Below the pieces are notes generated by a model that was not told the DNA's origin, made no database searches, and worked only from the letters and a program-made list of their open reading frames with translations. DNA of 64,000 bases from Allomyces arbusculus (Eukaryota; Blastocladiomycota; Blastocladiomycetes; Blastocladiales; Blastocladiaceae), in assembly GCA_027604705.1 (NCBI GenBank), contig JADHYV010000055.1:1-64000 (forward strand), given 5' to 3'. Numbering within the stretch: the stretch's first letter is position 1; each line of letters starts with the position of its first letter. Shown here one piece after another: positions 10,060 through 20,328 of this stretch. A program made the position numbers and the translations under genes.

Positions 10060-10788
10060 TTAGATCATGAGCAGAGCGAGCGTGCCGACAGCCGTGGCAC
10101 CGAGCGTCACGTAACCCGTCTTGTAGACGGCGTCGATGGTCAGGAAACGTCCACTGTCCCAGGCCTAGGGTGGAGAGGAAGCAAGTGAGATTCAGCATGA
10201 GGGGATTAACATTGCACTGCGCACGGCACGCGTACCAAGTGACGGATGCCGTTGGCGGTGTGGTAGGCAAACGGCGCGGCGATCGCGAGCTTGCCGGCGT
10301 AGAAAATAGGCGCCGGGAGCGCAGCAACGGCCTGAACGAGGTCAGCCGAGCCGGCACCCGCAGCCGCGGCGATACCAGCACCGTAGAAGACTAGCAACGA
10401 GAAGGGAGAGAAGCGTGAGCAGACCAGGTCCAATTACAACCAAAACAGGACGAGCAAGAGCCCAACGTACGCGCCGACAGACCGGCACCCGTGAAACGGT
10501 GCATGATCGACATGGACGACGTGAGCCACTTGGCAAAGATGGTGAGATGCGGCGACATGGGACGCAGCTTCTTGAGCTCGGCAGCGGCCGCCAGCACGTC
10601 CTGCGGCTGCGAGCCCGCCGACGAGTGGCGCGCGGCCACGACGGTCATGACTAGTGATGAGGAGTGTCGGTCAGGCCATGTGGGCCACAGGATCGCGTGC
10701 TGACAGCGTGGGCACGCGTACCCGGAGCGGCCGAGCGGAGCGCGAGCGACCGCGCGGCGAGGGGCGAGGCAATGGCGGTGCGAAGCAT
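10060..10788 (-). CDS. SDHC: Succinate dehydrogenase cytochrome b560 subunit (complex II membrane anchor)
   Basis: Membrane anchor that helps bind haem b and ubiquinone in mitochondrial complex II, passing electrons from SDHB. Four exons: 10722-10788, 10471-10650, 10236-10390 and 10060-10164, all with consistent phases. It begins with an Arg/Ala/Ser mitochondrial presequence (MLRTAIASPLAARSLALRS). The family signature SPHLTIFAKWLTSSMSIMHR, then FTG, follows. Further on come three hydrophobic helices, including FAYHTANGIRHL with the haem-ligand His, and the conserved Trp-Asp just after it, starting exon 4. About 168 residues, normal for the family. The start at 10788 is preferred over an upstream in-frame ATG at 10833 because the presequence begins there. 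Divergently transcribed from the ZNHIT3-like gene. Confidence 0.95.
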
Positions 10789-11273
10789 CGTGGCGAGGTG
10801 CAGAGAGAGAGGGGATTTGATTGATTTGTCCACGAAGTCTGCAAACGGGATTGATGCGCAGTTGTTGGTGCGCGGTCAGTTGCGGTTCAAGCCGTCGAGA
10901 AATCGGTAGCTTGGCGGCGTGCTGTGTCGTTCACGGACCAGGCGAGCCGAATGCAGCGAGTCGCGCGGTCTTGCAGGCGTGCCGGTCGATTGGGCTCGTC
11001 GTCACGTCGGCTGGCGCTGGTGGTCGTGGTGTTGGCGATGGCGGCAGGGTCGCTTCTCGCAGCCAAGTTGGCTGGCCGATGTAAATGTGTTGACAACTCG
11101 GAGAGATCGCACAGCGCCTTCATCGGGTCGTTTCGGAAATGCCACTCCAGTCACAACTTGCTCAGAGAGTCACGCTGCCGCTCCGTCACGCAGGTCGACC
11201 GCCTCCACCGCATGCCGCACAGAAGCTCCGCGGCCAAGTTCCTGGTCCTCCACCACCAGCAATCACCACGAAT
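10789..11273. promoter_or_regulatory. Shared upstream region of SDHC (minus) and ZNHIT3-like gene (plus)
   Basis: 485 bases separate the two start codons, which point away from each other. No gene is recognised inside, and no TATA box. It must contain both promoters, so shared regulation is possible; that is inference. Confidence 0.5.
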
Positions 11274-11962
11274 ATGGCCAAGGGCAACGTCTTTTCGCGG
11301 CCATGCGCCGTCTGCCAGGCCACCAACGCCAAGTACAAGTGCACAACGTGTCTCGCGCCAACGTGGGTTGCACCAATCCACCTTGATGGGCCCAACACGC
11401 AGCGACTCGATGATGACCAAACCCACCATGATGTTAGATGCTCGCTCGGCTGCCTGCGCTCGCACCGTGACCGGCCGTGCGCCGCGCCCGCACCCGCCGA
11501 CCAACCCGACGAGAGCGCTGCTCCACCCGCACCACGACCGCTCGGCGCGTTCCTGCCGCCGAAGAAGCCCATTCCAGGTTTGTCCAAGTCCAAAAATCAC
11601 GGTGACGACGACGATGACGAGGCCGACGAGGAAAGCGAAGAGGATGAGGACGAGCAGCAAGCGCGTATCCCCATGGACAAGCTGATGCGACTCGGTTCGT
11701 ACTCGCATCGTCTCTCGTACGCTCCTGCCCGTCACCATGTGCTGATCCATGCGCTCTGTTCCCGATAGCCAACACCGACGAGGTCCTCGAGGCGTTGCAA
11801 TCGTCGCGGCTCCGCGAAGTCATCACCCGCATCGACCAGGCCAACGACGATGACCCGAACAAGGCCGCTGCGCGCGAGGCCATGCTGCTCAAGGCGTTGC
11901 AGACCGACCCGGAGTTTGCCAAGCTCGTCGATGCCTGCCTCAACGTCGTTCGCGCGCCATGA
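11274..11962 (+). CDS. ZNHIT3: HIT-type zinc finger protein, ZNHIT3/Hit1-like
   Basis: Box C/D snoRNP assembly factor: Hit1 in yeast, ZNHIT3 in animals, acting with Rsa1/NUFIP1. Exons 11274-11362, 11438-11694 and 11769-11962 join in phase and give 179 residues. The zinc finger is built across intron 1: PCAVCQ, KYKCTTC, then CSLGC and SHRDRPC, the zf-HIT ligand pattern. An acidic/Pro linker (about residues 65-110) leads to a C-terminal helical part, LREVITRIDQANDDDPNKAA and LLKALQTDPEFAKLVDACL, matching the end of Hit1/ZNHIT3. The finger normally has Tyr before CS; here the splice gives Thr. Intron 1 is 75 bases and in frame, so unspliced reading hides it. Confidence 0.9.
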
Positions 11963-12334
11963 TCCCTCTCATTTCCTCTTTTTTTTTTGAACTGTTGGTT
12001 TGGGTGTGTCAATTTGATAACATGGGCGTGTCCTTTTCATCCTGGTGGTTCTGATCGATTGCGCGTTCACAGAACCACAGAACCGGGACCTTCTGGGGTT
12101 GCTTATCCCAATGTGTATTTTTAATACGTTCGAGCGATCGATTATCATGGTTTCATGGTTTCTGGTTCATGCTTTATGAGGTTCATGGATTCAAACGGAT
12201 GGGGCGCAAGGACAAGCTGGTTTTCGGTACACGGACAAGTGACAATACCACTGCCAGCCACAACCAAAATTGGATCCTGAAGCAACTCACAAAAAGAGAA
12301 AACCATCATCGCGGAAAAGGACCGACAACTCGCA
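11963..12334. other. Convergent 3' region, no gene
   Basis: 372 bases between the ends of the ZNHIT3-like and Arp10 genes, which converge here. Contains a T-run just after the ZNHIT3 stop and the second copy of the dispersed repeat. Confidence 0.5.
12047..12136. repeat. Dispersed repeat, copy 2
   Basis: Second copy of the element at 9757-9835, with GTTCTGATCGA, GCGCGTTCACAG and GGGGTTGC blocks, then TGTATTTTTAATACG, a short palindrome-like end. It differs from copy 1 by a roughly 10-base insertion and scattered substitutions. Confidence 0.5.
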
Positions 12335-14788
12335 TCACGCCGTGAACGCCCAATCCTTGACGAGCCAGCTCTCGTCCTCGTTGCGCTTCCAATACTCGTA
12401 CCGCTGCGCCGTGATTTCGGTCGGGCCCGATTGGCCGAGGATCTTGAGCGATGCGGCGAGGGACGCTACAATGCGAGAAAACGCGACGGTCAGAATTCCA
12501 CGCCATACCGCCGCCAACGATTCGAATCACCATACCCCCCACCCACGGCCCACACTGAAACTGTCCATGTCCTGGGGTCACAACATGAATAATCTTCTCG
12601 ATCCCATGCAGTGACGGCCACCGCGGATTCTCAATCTCATCCACGGGCGCGCGGCGCTTCTGCGGCGGCGGCGGTGGCCGCCTCGGCACTGTCGGCGACG
12701 TTTGCGCGAACGGCGGGTCCAAATCGTCGTCGTCCTCGCTGTACCCATCATCACTCGATCCAGCGTCGGGCGACGGCGTCGCTGTGGGCCGAGCGACCAT
12801 GGGCCGCTTGGTCCGATTAATCTTCTTTTTCCGCAGCCGGTCCTGCTCGAGCAAGTGGAAGATTTGCGCGCGGAACCGCCGCTCGAACCCCGGCAGGAGG
12901 ACTGTTCCGCCGGAGAGGACAATGTTGCGCGCGACGAGGCCACGCACGTCGCGCGGGCATTTGGCGAGGACGTCAAGGACGATCGTCGCGACCGTGCGCG
13001 CGTCCGACTCGGCGGTCCCGTCAAACAGAACCTCGGCGGCGCGTTCCCGCACCCACCCGGGCAAGATGAGTTTCATGTTACGGTTATTCGCGATCCAGAT
13101 CCCGCGCTCGCCGAGCGGGTAGTAGACGGTCGACGCCGTCGACTTGAAGATGCGGTACTGCCGCAACAGGTGCGGGTCGTCGGAACTCGGCGGCAGCCCC
13201 GAGACCGGCGTTGGGGGCACTTGCTCGCTGGCCGGGGTCGTTGACGCCGACGCGCTGTACTGCGCCGGGATTGCGGGCACGGGCATCGACGGCGTGTCAA
13301 AGTACCCGCCTGAGTGCATGTTGGGCACGGACGTCGACCGGCCGGCCGGTGGACGGTGTGGCGAATTCGTGCGGCCGCGGTCGACGCGGTCCGGGCGGCC
13401 AAGAGTGGCCGTGCGCAATTGCGGGGACCCGCGTGGGATCGCGGACGTCGACGACGCCAACTGCGGCGCGACGTACATGGACGATTGGCGTTGGATGTGC
13501 CGCGACGATGACGGTGCCGGAGACGCAGAACGGGCCGAAGGCGCTGATTGCGACGTGGGCGTGGGCGGAGTGTCGGCCGACGCGAGCTCCTCCTCGGTCG
13601 GTTCTGTCACGGTCACAAACTCGGACGGCACGGGCACGTCGCCAATGAATAGCGCACGGCACTTGATGTCTTCGAGAAAGTCGGTCGTCAGGAGATAGTC
13701 GATGATCTTGTCGGACCACGGGATCAGCGTGTGCCCATGGCCCACGCCCGCGGCAAGGGCGAGCGTGTCGGGCCCGGCGAATCGGCTGGCCAAGCCAAGA
13801 GCCCAGTTAGACCACTTAAGCCAGAATCTCGTGAGTGCCGAGAGTGCCGGCACACGGTAGAGTGGCGACGTGGATGCGATGCTCGCTGACGAGGTGGGGA
13901 TCGGGCGCGTGAGCGAGACGACGCCCGCGGCTTTCGGGTCCTCGCGGAGCCCATCGAGCGGCGTCAAAAGCGATCCAAACTTGGTCAGCAGGTCCTGCAG
14001 ATTGTCAATGACGGCTTGGCCCGCAAGCGGGATGCTGTCGATGAGCGTGTACATGACGCGGTAGTCGACGACGGGCGTGACGGTGGTCTCGAGGTGGCCA
14101 CACTCGACAACGAGCCCCGCAGCCTGGCCCGTCGTGAGGACCGTCATCAAGTCGGCTGGCGCAAAGTGCAATGTGGCAATCTGTTTCCGAGTACGCCATC
14201 AGTTTGAATCGCTACCGGCCGTGAACACTCGGGCGCACGTACCCGGAACCGCTCAAAGAGCACTTTCGCAATCGTCTGCTTGAGCAGCACTGGCATGAAC
14301 GGCGCCTCGCAGACAATCAGCGTCTTGCCCTTGGGGTCCGTGAGCAAGAACCGGAAAAACACATCCGTGAGGTGGTCCGACAGGTAAAACTCGAGCCGCC
14401 CCGCGTGCTGAATCTCGAAAAACCCGGCATCCCAAAACTGCACGGGGTAGACACCCTCGGTCGACGACGAGCCGGCCACACTCACGCCCGACGCGGCAGC
14501 GTGAACGTGCGAGGCCGCGGGCGGCGCCGACCCAACAGGCCCACCACCACGCGCACGGTTTGGGATCAAGAATCGCGGCGAGTGCTCGCCGGCAAACCCA
14601 ACCTTGGTGTACATGGACCCAATGTCGAGCACAATCTTGTCGTCGGACGTGTAGGGCGAGGACGTGGCGGTGGCGCGCGACCGTAACAGCTGGGCAATGT
14701 CGGTGGGCGTGCGCGACGTGCGTGAGCCGGCGCTCGACGTGGTCGATGACCGGTGGCTCGCATCCCAGGCGCGGAGAATGCGATCCAT
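12335..14788 (-). CDS. ACTR10: Actin-related protein 10 (dynactin pointed-end subunit), with long insertions
   Basis: Pointed-end (Arp11/Arp10) component of dynactin, the dynein activator on microtubules. Exons 14243-14788, 12536-14180 and 12335-12465 join in phase and give 773 residues, against about 420 in human ACTR10. Actin-fold landmarks are KIVLDIGSMYTKVGFAGE near residue 70, the phosphate-binding GLVVECGHLETTVTPV, FLEDIKCRALFIGDV, NIVLSGGTVLLPGF, and WVGGASLAAS formed over the last intron. The extra length is low complexity: a Ser/Pro/Thr-rich block of about 160 residues (roughly 13620-13160) and an acidic/Pro block before the last strands. A GTG/TTG-type upstream extension is open, but 14788 is the first ATG and has GCCGCCATGG context. 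The basic end RYEYWKRNEDESWLVKDWAF is specific to this copy. Confidence 0.9.
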
Positions 14789-15185
14789 GGCGGCAATACG
14801 GCGGGAACGATGCAGGTGCTGCGTAAGCGTCGCTCGTGGTCGGGTCAAGGCAGGCCGGTTGATCAGTCGAGACGACTACGGCGACCGGGGCCCTCGCCTA
14901 AACGAATGCTAAGTTGCAGACAGGCGAGTGCGCCAGGTGGCGGCGAGGGGGTACGCTGCGTGGGTGAGCGTGTTGGTGACCGGCAACGCGTCGACGAGTC
15001 GAGCAGGGCCGATGGGCAACGGCGTTCGTTTGCGGCGACCACAGTTGCTCGCTGCCGCTTGCAACGTTTCGTTTGCCCAGTTCGCAGAAAGTAATGCACA
15101 AAGAAAAGAGGGCAGTCGAGCCAGCCAGAGCGATAGCAGCGCATTTCGACAAAAAGAATGGATCGAAAGTAGCCCACGTCCAATT
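14789..15185. other. Upstream region of Arp10 and tRNA-Val 3' flank
   Basis: About 400 bases with no recognisable coding sequence. Arp10 is transcribed away to the left; the tRNA ends at 15186 on the same strand. Confidence 0.5.
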
Positions 15186-15257
15186 GTCATCGCCCAGGAT
15201 CGAACTGGGGACCTTGAGTGTGTGAGACTCACGTGATAACCACTACACCACGATGAC
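15186..15257 (-). tRNA. tRNA-Val (anticodon CAC), intronless
   Basis: 72 bases on the minus strand fold as a complete cloverleaf. Acceptor stem GTCATCG/CGATGAC; D arm with GTGTAGTGGTTATCAC (A box); anticodon stem TGAGT/ACTCA around loop CTCACAC, giving CAC; variable AGGTC; T arm CCCAG-TTCGATC-CTGGG (B box). CAC reads GTG valine codons. CCA is not encoded, as expected for a nuclear gene. No intron. Confidence 0.95.
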
Positions 15258-15544
15258 AAACCCCGACCACGCTTAACCGCTGGGCTAAGCTGCCGTTGAG
15301 AATCGAACGACGTAAATTTTCCGGCTCCCAACCAGGGTTGCTCACGACAAAACTGTTGCAGCGTGCTGAGTCGTCCTGGCTGCTGCACCAGCGCGACGCT
15401 GGGCAAGTTATCAAGTCGAGCTGCAACCAACAACTTGGTGCATTTGAATCCGACCGGAACCCGCTGCACCAGAGTCGAAAGAACGGCAGTACTCGCTGCT
15501 CGAATCGAGGTCATCCCATCCATCAACTGTTGGCTCCAACCCTC

Positions 15545-17485
15545 ATGTTCAAGTGGCTCGGCTCGGTATGGCGCCGCGAGTCGCATCGATGTAACCAACG
15601 AACCGCCACGCCCCGTGTCGTCGCTGACGCGCCCTCGTCTGCGGCAGAACAGCAATAACGCGGGCAAGCCCGCGCACGCCGGCGCGCCCATGCACCCGGC
15701 GGACATTGAGGGCAACGAGCGATACTATGGCTTGCAAAACGTACGCCGCCATTGCTCGACTTGAGCGTACTGCGATGACTTGGCACTGTCGAGTGGCGCT
15801 AACGTCGCGACTGTGACCGATTCTCGATGTAGTTTGGCAACACCTGGTCCGTCTGACCGCTTATCTTCAAGACCGCGTGCACGCGAGAGCTGATCGCTGA
15901 CGGCCATCCACCTCCAGCTACTGCAACTCGGTCCTGCAAGCGCTTTACTTCTGCCGCCCGTTCCGCGAATCCATCCTGCACTTTCCGGCGCTGCAGTCGA
16001 TTGCCGAGCTGCTACCGTCCACGTTCACGTCGGCCGGCGAGTCGGGCGCCGACCCGGACAGCGGCAGCACCTCCGACACGGACGAGAGCGGTGGGAGCAA
16101 GTCGCCCGTAGTCGGTAGCAGCAGTCCGAACCTCCTGCGCCGCCGTACGGGCAGCAGTAACAATGCCGCGATCGTGAAAAACGGTAAACCCGTGATCCAG
16201 CTGCCCAAGGGATTGCGCGCGAATGCGGCCATTACCGTCACCGGTAACCCGGACGACACGCTGCTGCTGCACCTCAAGGAGCTCTACTACCAGATTGCCG
16301 CGCAGAAAAAACGCACGGGCGTCGTCGGGCCCAAGGGGTTCTCGGATAAGGTGAAAAAGGAAAACAGTACGTTGCGCGGCGCGGTGCTCCGTTTCACTTC
16401 ATTCTGGTTCGTTGGTGCATCCCGCTGACCATCGTGATTTGCTCGATCTCGATAGTCTTGTTCCGATCTACGCAGCAGCAAGACGCACACGAGTTCCTCA
16501 ACTACATGCTCAACGCGATTGCCGAGCTGATTCTCGCCGAGCGCAAAAAGAACGAGACCGACGACGAGGCCGCGCCGTCGACGCTGCCGGCCGGCAAGAC
16601 TTGGATTCACGAGCTGTTTGAGGGCGAGCTGGCCACCGAGATTCGGTGCTTGACGTGCGAGAGCACAACCGAGACGCGCGAGTGCTTCCTCGACCTGAGT
16701 ATCGACGTCGAGGCCAATTCGTCGATCGCGTCCTGCCTTTGGAACTACAGCCAGTCGGAAATGCTCTGCCACAAGGACAAGTTTTATTGCGATACGTGCG
16801 CCGGGTTGCAGGAGGCCGAGCGCATGTACGCGCTATTTGGATTGGCCGTGACGTTCGCTTGTGGCCCACAGTTGACCGTGTTCGAATCGATATTCAGGAT
16901 GAAAATCAAGAAGCTGCCGCCGGTCCTCGCGCTGCACCTCAAGCGGTTCAAATACATGGAGAACCAGCAGAAATACGTCAAGCTCATGCACCGCGTCATG
17001 TTCCCGACTGAGTTGCGGCTCTTCAACCCGGTTCGTCATCTCAAGCTATCGTCTCCTCCTACCTGTGCGACCACCCGACTCACATTCCTCCGTACGCACG
17101 CAATATAGAGCAACGACACGACCGACTCGACCGACCAAATGTACGACCTTTTTGCGATTGTCGTGCACATTGGCAGTTCGCCCAACCACGGCCACTATGT
17201 CGCGCTCGTGCGGTCCTACGACCGGTGGCTGCTGTTTGACGACGAGTCGGTCGAGCTCGTCTCCGAGTCGCACTTGGCCAAGTACTTTGGCGAGCCCGAT
17301 GCCGACCCGCCCGGGTCGACGGCTGCAGGGTACCTGCTGTTCTACCAAGCGCGCGGTGCGTTTATTTTCGCCGAGTCGGCGTGGTTTGATCCGGCGCGGA
17401 GTACTGATTCGTGATTTCTTTTTTGGCAACAACAGATATGCTCACGGCCGTCCGCAAGCGCACCATGACGGTGCCACTGTCGTAA
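15545..17485 (+). CDS. USP46: Ubiquitin-specific protease of the USP12/USP46 (CreB) group
   Basis: Cysteine deubiquitinase (peptidase C19) that in other organisms works with WD40 partners (UAF1/WDR48, CreC). Eight exons: 15545-15565, 15648-15740, 15833-15846, 15918-16366, 16456-16825, 16898-17030, 17109-17355 and 17436-17485, all phase-consistent, including a 14-base exon. The catalytic Cys box reads [34 protein letters not shown] follows. The zinc knuckle is CLTCES and YCDTCA; the His box is NHGHYVALV and the Asp/Asn region WLLFDDESV. It ends GYLLFYQAR and a short basic tail. About 460 residues versus 366 in USP46. The extra length is mostly a Ser/Asp-rich insert after the Cys box (about residues 65-120). 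The start was chosen because MFKWLGS splices in frame onto the conserved part. Confidence 0.93.
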
Positions 17486-17654
17486 TTTTGGAGCGATGGC
17501 GGAGACTCGCGTCGATGATCCGGTCCTGCCTGCGTCGTTGGATAGGTGCACGCCGAGTCGTGCAGGTTACCGTGTAATATACTTTACCTGTTCATGTGTA
17601 CGCCTGCACGCGTCATGAGCTAATCAAAAGGAAACAAAGGCTTCACAACACCGA

Positions 17655-17678
17655 TCCGACCAAGTTTGCTTGGTCGGA
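17655..17678. repeat. Perfect inverted repeat (hairpin)
   Basis: TCCGACCAAG, a TTTG loop and CTTGGTCGGA: 10-base arms with no mismatch and a 4-base loop. It lies 170 bases past the USP46-like stop codon. It could shape the mRNA 3' end or be a recombination trace. Confidence 0.7.
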
Positions 17679-18607
17679 AATCTGCTGTATTGAGCCTACG
17701 ATGAGGGCTTGCAGCGGACGCGACATTAGCCTCCACGAAACCCGAGGACATGTCCTCTGATGTGATCTCCGATGTGATCTGGGGTCCAGGCAGGGGAGAC
17801 ACATTTGCTTGAATGCAACTTCACAAGTCAATCTGAGCCAGCAGAGAGCATGAACACAAGTCAACAGTTACCACGACCGCAGGGTTCCAAAAGCATGGTA
17901 TTCTCATCATGACTCGTGTTGAAGAGTCGAAGAGGCCATTTGCAACGCTAGGCAGTTGCTACAACATGCGGGCGGTAAAGATGGAGAGAAGTGTTCCAAT
18001 TCCGCCAACAGGTCTGCACATCAAGTCCAGTTTGATGTGATCATGGGCAAGTGTGGACAGGTAGAGGTCAGGATTTTGCCCATTGGCCAACTTGGCAACA
18101 GATTCAATCAGGTCCAGACAACAGTGTCGGAACGATTGGTCAGGAACATTGCTGGAGTTGAAGCCGCTATTGACATGGATAACGTTGCAGCGAAGTGGTC
18201 CTTGCGGAGATGTCATGCAGAGACGCAGCTCAAGGACCTGGTTGTTCATGCCAGCATGGAGGTGCAAAGGCTGCCTCACGCTGCCATCGACACTTCAAGG
18301 CATGTGAATGATCTGAGCAGCGGAAAACATTAAAAATCCCGCTCGTATCCGCAATTTTCAATTTTCCGGGTTCCCTTAACTTTAACTTCGCGCGTATACA
18401 TGAGCTTCAACCGTAAATTCTTGGCCCATCAAGCGTCAGGGCCGACCACCTTGAACGACCGCATCGTGGCGCGGAAGCAGCTTGGTGATTGTTGTGTCCA
18501 TGTACCGGCAACTCATTCGGCCTGCTGTGGCAGCATGCAAAGTGGACGCGATTTTCTCGCCAGTTGACGAGGTAGGAACGTTGATGACGCGGGTGAGATT
18601 TGTTGGC

Positions 18608-18703
18608 AGAGGATGCTGCAACGCATCAGCACCAATTCGAGCGTGATTGTTTGGAAGAGGATGGAGCGACGCATCAGCATCAGTTTGTACGTGAACCAGC
18701 CTT
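18608..18703 (+). repeat. Two-copy 48-base direct repeat
   Basis: The unit beginning AGGATG with GCATCAGCA recurs with a 48-base period. In the plus frame it encodes 16-residue units with shared ATHQHQF. The period is a multiple of three, hinting at a former coding repeat, although no gene is supported here. Confidence 0.5.
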
Positions 18704-18762
18704 GCCACATCGACAGTCTATTCTTCTCAAAGTCTCTGCCTGCTTGCGTCAGAAGTCACCAC

Positions 18763-20328
18763 TCACCAACCCGACCACGCCTTCGAGTGCACGCGCAGCA
18801 GTGGCCACTCCTGTCGCATCACCGCCTTGGTCTCATCCGACAAACTCATGTCACCAATCCACACGGCGCGCAGCGGCACCGGCGCGGGAATAGTCCTCAA
18901 ACTCGCCAACAGCCCCCCTTCACTCACGCGGCAATGCTCGTCCAAAGCAAGCAGCTCAAGAGCTAGCGGCCACTTTGTGCGAGCCAGACCATCGTCACCC
19001 AACGGATTGTCGGCAATGCCGAGTTCACGAACCGTCGTGCCCAGTGCTGCGGTCAGGATCGCAATCCCATCCGCCGAGATCAAGTTGAACCCGGAATCGA
19101 GCTGGGCGAGGCCGGGAGGCATGTGCTCTGCCAAGACGCACATACCCGCGTCGCCGATACGGTTGCCGTGTAGATTGAGATGCGTCAGCGTCTGCGGAAT
19201 CGCACCCGCTAAGATCTTTGGCCACATGTCGTGCAGGACGAGGAGGTTGGCGAGATTGAGGTATCGGAGCGGGATGCGCGCAAGATGCTCAACGAGCTGA
19301 TCCACGGCCACAGACGAAATGGCGGAACAGCCGCTCATACACAGCTTGTCGAGCTTGTGCGGAAGGTGTGCTACAAACGCCTCGGTCACCGCGTCACGCT
19401 CACCGTCGCTGGCGAGCTGCGGTAAGGTCAGATCGCGGAGCGTTCCCGGTAAGTTTCGCGCCACGAGGAGCGCAATCTCGCCCACCATGCCCGCGTGCTG
19501 CAGGTCGAGACGCACGAGCCCCGGCGGGAGATGGAACGTCAACATTTTGGCCGTCGGCAAGTCGAGCGCGTCCATGGTCAGTGATAGCGCGCGCAACGTC
19601 GATGAAAATGAGTGCGCGAGGAAGACGAGGTGACTGCTCGTGGTCCGGCGCGGGAGCCCCGTAGCATTGAACGCGAACGACAGAACCCGAGGCGGGACGC
19701 TCAGGATTGGCGTTCCGCCCATTTGAACACGTCGGATCGCGCCGGGTGGAATCACAGTCAGGTCGCGACGGGTCACAATGCATTGAAACTCGTTGTTTCC
19801 TTGGCGCCCCGGCCCCGCGATCAAGAACCACGCGGCGTCGGCGTCGTTTGTAATCAGGTCGGCGTCGGTCGAGTCGATTTCATGCCGGCGGTTCCAATAC
19901 GCCGCGTGCGCGTGCATCGCCGTGAACGTGCTTGATACGAGCGCTTCGACGAGCGCGACAGGTTTTGGAACAATTACAGCAACAGATCCTTGAGGTGCCG
20001 ACACGTGCCGCAACGCCCCGCTCACGTCGCGCGCACAGGCGAGGTACTCGGTCTGGGCGCTGCTGGTGCTGTCGAGTGGAATGAGGAAAAGCGGGATGCC
20101 GGCCGAGCGCACGAGAGCGTGCATGGCAGGTGCGTAAAGATGCGATGAGACTCGCGCGAAATCGACAACATTGCTGCGATCCTGGGTCAGGTCGAGCAGA
20201 CTGTGGGCAATATCCTCGATGATCACGGGTGGCAGGCGCTCGATCAGGGCCTCGTGCGTGTCGAGGGCAGGGACCGTCGCGCGGCAGATTTTGCTGCCAT
20301 GAGCGTGGGGAAAGTTCTCGTGGGCCAT
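18763..20328 (-). CDS. Leucine-rich-repeat protein, F-box-like N-terminus (paralogue 1)
   Basis: Single exon, 521 residues, ATG at 20328. An F-box-like helix pair near residues 28-75 (LIERLPPVIIEDIAHSLLD, then VSSHLYAPAMHAL) precedes an Ala/Ile-rich middle and C-terminal leucine-rich repeats of the RNI/tropomodulin type, for example LTHLNLHGNRIGDAG, LAQLDSGFNLISADG and VRELGIADNPLGDDG, phased by PPGL and IPQTL links. If the F-box reading is right it would be a substrate adaptor of an SCF ubiquitin ligase; the F-box is weak, so this is tentative. The gene at 24713 on the plus strand is a clear paralogue with the same layout, and the two flank the m-AAA protease gene in opposite orientation. 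Confidence 0.8.
   Translation of the reverse strand: MAHENFPHAHGSKICRATVPALDTHEALIERLPPVIIEDIAHSLLDLTQDRSNVVDFARVSSHLYAPAMHALVRSAGIPLFLIPLDSTSSAQTEYLACARDVSGALRHVSAPQGSVAVIVPKPVALVEALVSSTFTAMHAHAAYWNRRHEIDSTDADLITNDADAAWFLIAGPGRQGNNEFQCIVTRRDLTVIPPGAIRRVQMGGTPILSVPPRVLSFAFNATGLPRRTTSSHLVFLAHSFSSTLRALSLTMDALDLPTAKMLTFHLPPGLVRLDLQHAGMVGEIALLVARNLPGTLRDLTLPQLASDGERDAVTEAFVAHLPHKLDKLCMSGCSAISSVAVDQLVEHLARIPLRYLNLANLLVLHDMWPKILAGAIPQTLTHLNLHGNRIGDAGMCVLAEHMPPGLAQLDSGFNLISADGIAILTAALGTTVRELGIADNPLGDDGLARTKWPLALELLALDEHCRVSEGGLLASLRTIPAPVPLRAVWIGDMSLSDETKAVMRQEWPLLRVHSKAWSGW

Larger units (their letters stand above)
17486..18762. other. Intergenic, less GC-rich than flanks, no secure gene
   Basis: Nearly 1.3 kb. 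Contains a perfect hairpin at 17655-17678 and a 48-base direct repeat at 18608-18703. Short open frames on both strands (for example 17956-18333 plus and 17959-18279 minus) have no family signature. Possibly decayed LRR-family material, but I cannot show it. Confidence 0.4.

Noticed and set aside
15258-15544. Second tRNA-like sequence next to tRNA-Val (GGCTAAGC... GAATCGAAC)
   Set aside because: Isolated stem pieces occur at 15265-15310 but no complete cloverleaf or anticodon arm could be built by eye.
14909-15715. 268-residue minus frame across tRNA-Val
   Set aside because: It runs through the tRNA and the USP46 first exons; no protein-like conservation.
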